From JAMLIN01 sp041676645 (GTDB lineage Bacteria; Pseudomonadota; Gammaproteobacteria; Burkholderiales; Burkholderiaceae_E): a stretch of DNA of 10,753 nt. Location of the stretch: NCBI GenBank assembly GCA_041676645.1, contig JBAYRO010000101.1, positions 1-10,753 of the forward strand, given 5' to 3'. Shown here in pieces: positions 1 through 10,753 of the stretch. A program made the translations under genes and the position numbers. The notes below the pieces were generated by a model. It saw nothing but the letters and a program-made list of their open reading frames with translations, had not been told where the DNA came from and ran no database searches. Each line of letters opens with the position of its first letter. Within the stretch, counting starts at the first letter, position 1.

Positions 1-2540
<2,540 letters not shown>

Positions 2541-2541
<1 letters not shown>

Positions 2542-2593
2542 TGGGCAAGCATCCATCCGCCAGCGCGAAGTACCAAAGGATCAAGGAGCTGTC

Positions 2594-2597
<4 letters not shown>
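2541..2597 (+). other. 18-codon open frame bridging rpoB and rpoC (possible coupling peptide)
   Basis: An ATG at 2541-2543 shares its A with the rpoB stop (TGATG). The frame reads MGKHPSASAKYQRIKELS and ends at TGA 2595-2597, which overlaps the rpoC ATG (ATGA). A GGAG at 2529-2532, 8 nt upstream, could serve as its ribosome binding site. Both overlaps are classic translational-coupling geometries, so ribosomes leaving rpoB could restart here and be delivered to rpoC. The rpoC Shine-Dalgarno lies inside the frame. No family is recognised, and the arrangement may be chance in a 52-nt gap. This is a low-confidence call. Confidence 0.25.
2583..2588 (+). promoter_or_regulatory. Ribosome binding site of rpoC
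   Basis: AAGGAG lies 5 nt upstream of the ATG at 2594. It fixes this start, which also gives the conserved N-terminus MKALLDLFKQ. No promoter-like sequence is evident in the 52-nt rpoB-rpoC gap, so rpoC is presumably read from the rpoB transcript. Confidence 0.85.
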
Positions 2598-6859
<4,262 letters not shown>

Positions 6860-6866
6860 GGAACCG

Positions 6867-6890
6867 CGGACGGGCCGGGCGGCCCGTCCG
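6867..6890 (+). terminator. Strong hairpin after rpoC, no U-tract
   Basis: A perfect 10-bp stem (CGGACGGGCC / GGCCCGTCCG) with a 4-nt loop starts 7 nt after the rpoC stop. It is where a terminator for the rpoBC operon would be expected, but the bases after it (CATGCTTCGC) contain no run of T. It may be a factor-dependent terminator, a 3'-end stabilising hairpin or a partial terminator. Hairpin certain, function inferred. Confidence 0.5.
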
Positions 6891-6902
6891 CATGCTTCGC
6901 GA

Positions 6903-6937
6903 GCCCCTGGTCCCGGCTTCCGGCCGTCTCCAGGGGC
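6903..6937 (+). repeat. Inverted repeat between rpoC and the rpsL promoter
   Basis: GCCCCTGG (6903-6910) and CCAGGGGC (6930-6937) are perfect 8-bp complements separated by 19 nt. This second hairpin after rpoC also lacks a T-run and ends 10 nt before the predicted -35 box of the str operon. It could be part of an RNA 3' end or an operator-like site. The sequence does not decide which. Confidence 0.4.
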
Positions 6938-6947
6938 AACGTCGTTG

Positions 6948-6976
6948 TTGCGGCAGCGCAGCGCGGCGGCTATACT
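6948..6976 (+). promoter_or_regulatory. Predicted sigma-70 type promoter of the str operon
   Basis: A TATACT -10 box (6971-6976, 5 of 6 consensus bases) is preceded at exactly 17 nt by TTGCGG (6948-6953, 3 of 6 consensus bases, including TTG). It is the only A/T-rich hexamer of this quality in the surrounding GC-rich gap. Transcription would start near 6982-6984 and leave a leader of about 148 nt before rpsL. It shows that rpsL-rpsG-fusA-tuf has its own promoter apart from rpoBC. Growth-rate control is likely from knowledge of such operons but is not shown here. Confidence 0.65.
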
Positions 6977-6980
6977 AGCT

Positions 6981-7018
6981 GGCTTTTCCGCGGCGCTCGC
7001 GCTGGCGGAGCCGTTTTT
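6981..7018 (+). terminator. Terminator-like hairpin at the start of the rpsL leader (candidate attenuator)
   Basis: GGCT (6981-6984) pairs with AGCC (7009-7012), CCGC (6988-6991) with GCGG (7005-7008) and GCG (6993-6995) with CGC (7000-7002), around a CTCG loop. There is a 3-nt bulge (TTT) and a small internal loop. One G and then five T (7014-7018) follow directly. This is the layout of an intrinsic terminator, only about 35 nt after the predicted start site. An alternative shorter pairing of CGG-CTC with GAGCCG also ends at the same T-run. The short U-run and the bulge make strong termination uncertain. Confidence 0.4.
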
Positions 7019-7055
7019 GAATCATCGCGATCCGGCTGAATCATCGCGATCCGGC
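7018..7055 (+). repeat. Perfect 19-nt tandem duplication in the rpsL leader
   Basis: TGAATCATCGCGATCCGGC occurs at 7018-7036 and again, directly abutting and without mismatch, at 7037-7055. The identity suggests recent duplication or selection. The first copy begins at the last T of the candidate terminator. Each copy contains GCGATCCG, which can pair with CGGATCGC at 7074-7081. Confidence 0.95.
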
Positions 7056-7081
7056 GGATTAATCCACCGGGTGCGGATCGC
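7046..7081 (+). promoter_or_regulatory. Leader stem-loop formed by repeat copy 2 and a downstream arm
   Basis: GCGATCCG (7046-7053) and CGGATCGC (7074-7081) form a perfect 8-bp stem. Its loop contains the palindrome GGATTAATCC (7056-7065), and CCGG-type sequence on both sides extends it to an imperfect 20-nt palindrome (7051-7070). Copy 1 of the repeat (7027-7034) could take the same downstream arm, so two mutually exclusive folds exist. A further 5-bp hairpin, GCGTC/GACGC (7094-7107), lies just before the rpsL ribosome binding site. A regulatory role is inferred. Confidence 0.4.
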
Positions 7082-7130
7082 TTAACGACCGGAGCGTCGC
7101 AGGACGCCGTCAGGTTTCAGGAAGCCCAGG

Positions 7131-7508
7131 ATGCCTACCGTCAACCAGCTCGTGCGACATGGTCGTGAAACGGCCCTGATCAAGAGCAAGAGCCCGGCGC
7201 TGCAGGACAGCCCGCATCGTCGCGGGGTCTGCACGCGCGTCTACACCACGACCCCGAAGAAGCCGAACTCGGCCTTGCGCAAGGTGGCGAAGGTTCGCCT
7301 CACCAACGGCTTCGAGGTCATCAGCTACATCGGCGGCGAGGGCCACAACCTGCAGGAGCACTCGGTCGTGCTGATTCGCGGTGGCCGCGTCAAGGACCTG
7401 CCGGGCGTGCGCTACCACATCGTGCGCGGCTCGCTCGACCTCCAGGGTGTCAAGGACCGCAAGCAGGCGCGGTCGAAGTACGGGGCCAAGCGCCCCAAGA
7501 AAGCCTGA
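7131..7508 (+). CDS. rpsL: 30S ribosomal protein S12
   Basis: S12 lines the decoding centre of the 30S subunit and helps control accuracy. The protein has 125 residues, normal for the family. Conserved blocks are RGVCTRVYTTTPKKPNSALRKVAKVRLTNGFEV (30-63), SYIGGEGHNLQEHSVVLIRGGRVKDLPGVRYH (65-96) and the end GVKDRKQARSKYGAKRPKKA. The residues where streptomycin resistance commonly arises (K43 and K88 counting Met) are unmutated, and D89, the methylthiolation site in E. coli, is present. Residues 10-19 (HGRETALIKS) and PHRRG at 28-32 differ from commoner forms, but this is a variable segment. The start is set by the family N-terminus MPTVNQLVR and by AGGAAG (7119-7124) 6 nt upstream. It is the first gene of the str operon, behind its own promoter and structured leader. 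The next gene, rpsG, is unusually far away at 434 nt. Confidence 0.99.
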   Translation: MPTVNQLVRHGRETALIKSKSPALQDSPHRRGVCTRVYTTTPKKPNSALRKVAKVRLTNGFEVISYIGGEGHNLQEHSVVLIRGGRVKDLPGVRYHIVRGSLDLQGVKDRKQARSKYGAKRPKKA

Positions 7509-7586
7509 TTGCGGCTTCGCCTTCGGCCGCATGACTGCGTTGGGTCGCCTTGCCGTGCTGGCGCACTGTCTGCGGCACCCCCGCAG

Positions 7587-7610
7587 CGGCCGCGCTGGCA
7601 GGCGCGGCCG
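7587..7610 (+). repeat. 9-bp perfect hairpin in the rpsL-rpsG spacer
   Basis: CGGCCGCGC (7587-7595) and GCGCGGCCG (7602-7610) enclose a 6-nt loop (TGGCAG). It abuts the smaller CTGCGG/CCGCAG hairpin (7570-7586), so the two could stack. Only GTCTT follows, too weak to call a terminator. Confidence 0.55.
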
Positions 7611-7620
7611 GTCTTGCCGG

Positions 7621-7639
7621 CGCGAAGCAGTGCTTCGCG
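7621..7639 (+). repeat. 19-nt perfect palindrome in the rpsL-rpsG spacer
   Basis: CGCGAAGCA and TGCTTCGCG flank a single central G. In RNA it gives an 8-bp stem with a 3-nt loop; in DNA it could be a protein-binding dyad. Its right half plus the next base (TGCTTCGCGA) also occurs in the rpoC-rpsL gap at 6893-6902. Confidence 0.55.
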
Positions 7640-7738
7640 AATTCCCGGCTCGACTCCTGCGGCCGAATCCGGGGCCGCAATCGGGTGCGGGAAGGCAAGG
7701 CGGTCCGGTCGTAGCCGGGCTTGAGTGAAGGAAGGGCG

Positions 7739-7784
7739 CCGATGCGGCGTCCTGTACGAGGGATCGGGGGCGCGACCGCATCGG
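7739..7784 (+). promoter_or_regulatory. Candidate antiterminator stem upstream of the spacer terminator
   Basis: CCGATGCGG (7739-7747) is a perfect 9-bp complement of CCGCATCGG (7776-7784). The downstream arm contains part of the 5' arm, the whole loop and part of the 3' arm of the terminator at 7770-7791, so the two stems cannot form together. The 28-nt loop between the arms could hold a ligand, protein or ribosome-controlled element. Pairing is seen directly; the switch function is inferred. Confidence 0.5.
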
Positions 7785-7801
7785 TTCGCGCTCTTGTTTT
7801 T
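7770..7801 (+). terminator. Intrinsic terminator between rpsL and rpsG
   Basis: GCGCGACCG (7770-7778) pairs with CGG-T-TCGCGC (7782-7791) around the 3-nt loop CAT, leaving one bulged T: a 9-bp GC-rich stem. It is followed at once by TCTTGTTTTT (7792-7801), the best T-run in the window. By form it is a good rho-independent terminator on the + strand, inside an operon that normally reads through to rpsG, fusA and tuf. Full termination would cut off essential genes, so partial or conditional use is likely. Confidence 0.7.
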
Positions 7802-7932
7802 GACGATTCGCCGGGTGGCCGGGATCGTCAGTAAGCGGCAATCCCCGCGCCGGCCCGATGGGCGGGTCGGGCGAGTCGGGTTGCCAGGCCAGGTGGCCGA
7901 GCGTGCGAGCGCCGGCCGGCCAGCTGAAGAAT

Positions 7933-7941
7933 GAGGTGATC
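7933..7941 (+). promoter_or_regulatory. Very strong ribosome binding site of rpsG
   Basis: GAGGTGATC is nine contiguous bases complementary to the usual 16S rRNA 3' end, with the GAGG core 6 nt before the ATG at 7943. It is the strongest such site in the window and fixes the rpsG start. It would favour independent high-level initiation despite the distance from rpsL. Confidence 0.9.
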
Positions 7942-7942
7942 A

Positions 7943-8413
7943 ATGCCGCGTCGTCGCGAAGTTCCCAAGCGCGAGGTCCTGCCGGACCCGCTCTATGGCA
8001 GTGTGGATGTCTCGAAGTTCGTCAACGTCCTGATGCTCGATGGCAAGAAGGCCGTCGCCGAGCGCATGCTCTACGGCGCTTTCGAGCAGATCAAGTCGCG
8101 TTCCGGCAAGGATCCGGTCGAGGTCTTCAACCAGGCGCTGCAGAACTGCCGCCCCATGGTCGAGGTCAAGAGCCGTCGGGTCGGCGGCGCGAACTACCAG
8201 GTTCCGGTCGAGGTTCGGCCGATCCGGCGTTCGGCGCTGGCGATGCGCTGGCTGCGCGAGGCGGCCAAGAAGCGCGCCGAGAAGTCCATGGGCCAGCGAC
8301 TGGCCAACGAACTGATGGAAGCTGCCGAGAATCGTGGCGGCGCCGTGAAGAGGCGCGACGAGATCCACCGGATGGCCGAGGCCAACAAGGCCTTCTCGCA
8401 CTTCCGCTTCTGA
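7943..8413 (+). CDS. rpsG: 30S ribosomal protein S7
   Basis: S7 is a primary 16S rRNA-binding protein that nucleates folding of the 30S head and touches the E-site tRNA. The protein has 156 residues, the common length. It has the family start MPRRREVPKREVLPDP, the block VEVKSRRVGGANYQVPVEVRP (73-93), RRSALAMRWLREAAKKR and the ending RDEIHRMAEANKAFSHFRF. Lys and Arg are spread through the protein, as expected for an rRNA binder. In E. coli S7 is also the translational repressor of its operon and binds the rpsL-rpsG junction; here that junction is greatly enlarged and structured, so a changed control target is possible (inference). fusA follows after 61 nt. The protein looks intact and typical of betaproteobacteria. 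Confidence 0.99.
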   Translation: MPRRREVPKREVLPDPLYGSVDVSKFVNVLMLDGKKAVAERMLYGAFEQIKSRSGKDPVEVFNQALQNCRPMVEVKSRRVGGANYQVPVEVRPIRRSALAMRWLREAAKKRAEKSMGQRLANELMEAAENRGGAVKRRDEIHRMAEANKAFSHFRF

Positions 8414-8425
8414 TTCCGACATACC

Positions 8426-8440
8426 GCCCCTGACCGGGGC
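8426..8440 (+). repeat. Small hairpin between rpsG and fusA
   Basis: GCCCC (8426-8430) and GGGGC (8436-8440) form a 5-bp stem with a 5-nt loop in the 61-nt gap. There is no T-run, so it is not a terminator. It might slow or protect the RNA, or be chance in GC-rich sequence. Confidence 0.3.
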
Positions 8441-8474
8441 ACCAGGGATTCACGAGATCCAGGAAGGCTGAACT

Positions 8475-10580
8475 ATGGCTCGCAAGACACCCCTCGAGCG
8501 CTACCGCAACATCGGTATCTCCGCTCATATCGATGCCGGCAAGACGACCACGACCGAGCGCATCCTGTTCTACACCGGCGTGAACCACAAGCTCGGTGAG
8601 GTTCATGACGGCGCCGCCACCACCGACTGGATGGAGCAGGAGCAGGAGCGCGGCATCACGATCACCTCGTCGGCGGTGACCTGCTTCTGGAAGGGCATGG
8701 ACCTGTCGATGCCCGAGCACCGGATCAACATCATCGACACCCCGGGGCACGTCGACTTCACCATCGAGGTCGAGCGCTCGATGCGGGTGCTCGACGGCGC
8801 GTGCATGGTCTATTGCGCGGTCGGCGGCGTGCAGCCCCAGTCCGAGACCGTCTGGCGGCAGGCCAACAAGTACCGCGTGCCGCGGCTCGCCTTCGTCAAC
8901 AAGATGGACCGTACCGGCGCGAACTTCTTCAAGGTCTACGAGCAGATGCGCGCGCGCCTGCGGGCCAACCCGGTTCCGATCGTCGTGCCGATCGGTGCCG
9001 AGGAGAACTTCAAGGGCGTTGTCGACCTCATCAAGATGAAGTCGATCATGTGGGACGAGGGCTCGCAGGGCATGCGGTTCGAGTACGGCGACATCCCGGC
9101 CGACCTCGTCGAGACCTGCGAGAAGTGGCGCGAGAACATGGTCGAGGCGGCCGCCGAGGCCGACGAAGAGCTGATGGACAAGTACCTCGAGGAAGGCGAC
9201 CTTTCCGAGGAGCTCATCCAGCGCGGCCTGCGCAAGCGCACGATCGCCAGCGAGATCCAGCCGATGATGTGCGGCACCGCCTTCAAGAACAAGGGCGTGC
9301 AGCGCATGCTCGACGCGGTGATCGAGTTCCTGCCCTCGCCGGCGGACATCCCGCCGGTCGGTGGTCATGACGAAGACGGCGCGGAAGTGCTGCGTCGCTC
9401 CGAGGACGACGAGAAGTTCTCGGCGCTCGCGTTCAAGCTGATGAGCGATCCCTTCGTCGGCCAGCTGACCTTCATCCGGGTCTTCTCGGGCGTGCTCAAG
9501 TCGGGCGACACCGTGCTCAACTCGGTCAAGGGCAAGAAGGAGCGCATCGGGCGCCTGCTGCAGATGCGCGCCAACGACCGCGAGGAGATCAAGGAAGTCC
9601 GGGCCGGCGACATCGCCGCCTGCGTGGGTCTCAAGGAGATCACCACCGGCGAGACCCTGTGCGACCCCGACGCGCCGGTCATCCTCGAGCGCATGGAGTT
9701 CCCCGAGCCGGTCATCTCGCAGGCGGTCGAACCCAAGACCAAGGCCGACCAGGAGAAGATGGGCATCGCCCTGTCGCGCCTCGCCCAGGAAGACCCGTCG
9801 TTCCGGGTCCGCAGCGACGAGGAAAGCGGCCAGACGATCATCTCCGGCATGGGCGAGCTCCACCTCGAGATCCTGGTCGATCGCATGAAGCGCGAGTTCG
9901 GCGTCGAGGCGTCGGTCGGCAAGCCGCAGGTCGCCTATCGCGAGACGATCCGCAAGACCGTCGACGAGGTCGAGGGCAAGTTCATCAAGCAGTCCGGTGG
10001 TCGCGGCCAGTACGGCCACGTCGTGCTCAAGATGGAGCCGCTCGAGCCGGGCGGCGACAACTTCGAGTTCGTCGATGCGATCAAGGGCGGGGTCGTGCCG
10101 CGCGAGTACATCCCCGCGGTCCAGAAGGGCATCGAGGACACCCTGCCGGCCGGCGTGCTGGCGGGCTTCCCGGTGGTCGACGTCAAGGTCACCCTGCACT
10201 TCGGTTCCTACCACGACGTCGACTCGAACGAGAACGCGTTCCGGCAGGCTGGATCCATCGCCTTCAAGGAAGGCATGCGCCGGGCGAGTCCGGTGCTGCT
10301 CGAGCCGATGATGGCGGTGGAAGTCGAAACACCCGAGGACTACGCCGGCACGGTGATGGGCGACCTGTCCTCGCGGCGCGGGATGGTCCAGGGCATGGAG
10401 GAGCTGGCCGGGGGCGGCAAGACGATTCGCGCCGAGGTGCCGCTGGCCGAGATGTTCGGCTATGCGACCACGCTGCGCTCGCTCACCCAGGGCCGTGCGA
10501 CCTACACCATGGAATTCAAGCAGTACGCCGAGGCCCCGAAGAACGTCGCCGATGCGGTGATTACCGCTCGGTCGAAGTGA
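8475..10580 (+). CDS. fusA: Translation elongation factor G
   Basis: Translational GTPase that drives translocation of tRNAs and mRNA and, with ribosome recycling factor, splits ribosomes. It has 701 residues (E. coli 704). GTPase motifs: AHIDAGKT at 17-24, RGITIT at 59-64, DTPGH at 88-92 with the catalytic-loop histidine H92, NKMD at 142-145 and a G5-like GTAFK at 267-271. Domain IV shows SGGRGQYGHVVLKMEP and GSYHDVDSNENAF, parts of the segment that enters the A site. The C-terminal domain ends MGDLSSRRGMVQGMEELAGGGK...FGYATTLRSLTQGRATYTMEFKQYAEAPKNV, typical of the housekeeping (EF-G1) copy rather than EF-G2. AGGAAGG at 8461-8467, 7 nt before the ATG, sets the start. It lies 61 nt after rpsG and 51 nt before tuf, the standard str operon order. 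No key residue is missing. Confidence 0.99.
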   Translation: MARKTPLERYRNIGISAHIDAGKTTTTERILFYTGVNHKLGEVHDGAATTDWMEQEQERGITITSSAVTCFWKGMDLSMPEHRINIIDTPGHVDFTIEVERSMRVLDGACMVYCAVGGVQPQSETVWRQANKYRVPRLAFVNKMDRTGANFFKVYEQMRARLRANPVPIVVPIGAEENFKGVVDLIKMKSIMWDEGSQGMRFEYGDIPADLVETCEKWRENMVEAAAEADEELMDKYLEEGDLSEELIQRGLRKRTIASEIQPMMCGTAFKNKGVQRMLDAVIEFLPSPADIPPVGGHDEDGAEVLRRSEDDEKFSALAFKLMSDPFVGQLTFIRVFSGVLKSGDTVLNSVKGKKERIGRLLQMRANDREEIKEVRAGDIAACVGLKEITTGETLCDPDAPVILERMEFPEPVISQAVEPKTKADQEKMGIALSRLAQEDPSFRVRSDEESGQTIISGMGELHLEILVDRMKREFGVEASVGKPQVAYRETIRKTVDEVEGKFIKQSGGRGQYGHVVLKMEPLEPGGDNFEFVDAIKGGVVPREYIPAVQKGIEDTLPAGVLAGFPVVDVKVTLHFGSYHDVDSNENAFRQAGSIAFKEGMRRASPVLLEPMMAVEVETPEDYAGTVMGDLSSRRGMVQGMEELAGGGKTIRAEVPLAEMFGYATTLRSLTQGRATYTMEFKQYAEAPKNVADAVITARSK

Positions 10581-10631
10581 CGCGGCGGATCCCGGAACCT
10601 GTCGAGCATCTACTGAATCTGGAGCGGAACA

Positions 10632-10753
10632 ATGGCAAAAGGCAAATTCGAGCGGACGAAGCCGCACGTGAACGTTGGGACGATTGGTCACGTGGACCAT
10701 GGCAAGACGACGCTGACGGCGGCGATCACGACGGTGCTGTCGAAGCAGTTTGG
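10632..10753 (+). CDS. tuf: Translation elongation factor Tu, 5' end only
   Basis: GTPase that brings aminoacyl-tRNA to the ribosome. Forty codons plus two bases are visible, reading MAKGKFERTKPHVNVGTIGHVDHGKTTLTAAI and onward. The nucleotide-binding motif GHVDHGKT is at 19-26. The start follows GGAG (10621-10624) by 7 nt. Placement straight after fusA makes it the str-operon copy (tufA position); many proteobacteria carry a second near-identical copy elsewhere, which cannot be judged here. Codon use differs from its neighbours: all seven threonines visible are ACG, whereas fusA and rpoC use mostly ACC. The remainder lies beyond the window. Confidence 0.98.
   Translation, partial: MAKGKFERTKPHVNVGTIGHVDHGKTTLTAAITTVLSKQF

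Larger units (their letters stand above)
7509..7942 (+). promoter_or_regulatory. Long structured rpsL-rpsG spacer, candidate cis-regulatory RNA
   Basis: This is 434 nt without a convincing gene, between two genes that sit about 100 nt apart in E. coli. Visible stems in order are TGCGGC/GCCGCA (7510-7531), CTGCGG/CCGCAG (7570-7586), the 9-bp stem 7587-7610, the 8-bp stem 7621-7639, TGCGGCC/GGCCGCA (7658-7679), the terminator/antiterminator pair 7739-7801, TGACGAT/ATCGTCA (7801-7830), GGCAATCC/GGGTTGCC (7837-7885, one G-U) and TGGCCG/CGGCCA (7894-7922). TGCGGC recurs at 7510, 7571, 7658 and 7744, so alternative pairings are possible. In E. coli, S7 represses its own mRNA through this intercistronic region; a similar role is inference. 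The short open frames in it show no family features. Confidence 0.5.

Noticed and set aside
7018..7055. The 19-nt tandem repeat as a CRISPR-like or insertion footprint
   Set aside because: There are only two copies with no spacer between them and no inserted element. A simple tandem duplication explains it better.
7893..7922. tRNA-Ser-like GGTGGCCGAGCG sequence in the spacer
   Set aside because: It resembles a tRNA D-arm start, but there is no 7-bp acceptor pairing, anticodon arm or GGTTCGA-type T-loop downstream.
7725..7934. 69-codon plus-strand frame (GTG start) just before rpsG
   Set aside because: It would be translated straight through the terminator and antiterminator stems, starts with GTG, and its product has no recognisable features. 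AAGGAAG-like sequence lies after the start rather than before it. A genuine small protein cannot be fully excluded.
7110..7943. Minus-strand open frame of 277 codons across the rpsL-rpsG spacer
   Set aside because: Its second half is exactly antisense to rpsL codons. The spacer half is Arg/Pro/Ser/Ala-rich with no conserved motif. Hairpins and a + strand terminator in the same interval argue for RNA function rather than coding.
8166..10700. Minus-strand open frame of 844 codons antisense to fusA and the tuf start
   Set aside because: Same register effect as over rpoC: fusA lacks TTA, CTA and TCA codons in this stretch. The translation mirrors fusA codons and has no recognisable domain.

Overview
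The window is a GC-rich (clearly above 60 % G+C by eye) stretch of core bacterial chromosome in which every gene lies on the + strand: the 3' part of rpoB, complete rpoC, rpsL, rpsG and fusA, and the first 40 codons of tuf. It joins the end of the RNA polymerase beta/beta' operon to the start of the 'str' translation operon. Protein details point to a betaproteobacterium, probably Burkholderiales or a near relative. These are the beta-type insert in RpoB before the GDKMAGRHGNKG motif, the S12 and S7 sequences (S12 starts MPTVNQLVR; S7 starts MPRRREVPKRE and has 156 residues), and EF-G ending with the FKQYAEAPKNV block. I cannot name a genus from the sequence alone.

Layout: 1-2541 rpoB (no 5' end); 2542-2593 a 52-nt gap spanned by an 18-codon open frame that overlaps both the rpoB stop and the rpoC start; 2594-6859 rpoC; 6860-7130 a 271-nt gap with two hairpins, a good sigma-70-type promoter (TTGCGG, 17 nt, TATACT) and a structured rpsL leader; 7131-7508 rpsL; 7509-7942 an unusually long 434-nt rpsL-rpsG spacer; 7943-8413 rpsG; 8475-10580 fusA; 10632 onward tuf. 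There is no sign of mobile elements, CRISPR arrays, tRNA or rRNA.

The genes build and run the gene-expression machinery. RpoB and RpoC form the catalytic core of RNA polymerase. S12 and S7 are 30S proteins at the decoding centre and the head/exit site. EF-G drives translocation and EF-Tu delivers aminoacyl-tRNA. All are essential and co-regulated with growth rate in well-studied bacteria.

The coding genes look ordinary and intact. The interest is in the non-coding parts. The rpsL-rpsG spacer contains a canonical-looking intrinsic terminator (7770-7801) whose 5' arm and loop can instead pair perfectly with an upstream 9-mer (7739-7747). That is the geometry of a terminator/antiterminator switch inside an essential ribosomal operon. 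The rpsL leader carries a second terminator-like hairpin right after the predicted transcription start, and a perfect 19-nt tandem duplication whose two copies compete for one downstream pairing partner. Together they suggest that this str operon may be controlled by RNA attenuation at two points. That reading is inference from sequence and needs RNA data.
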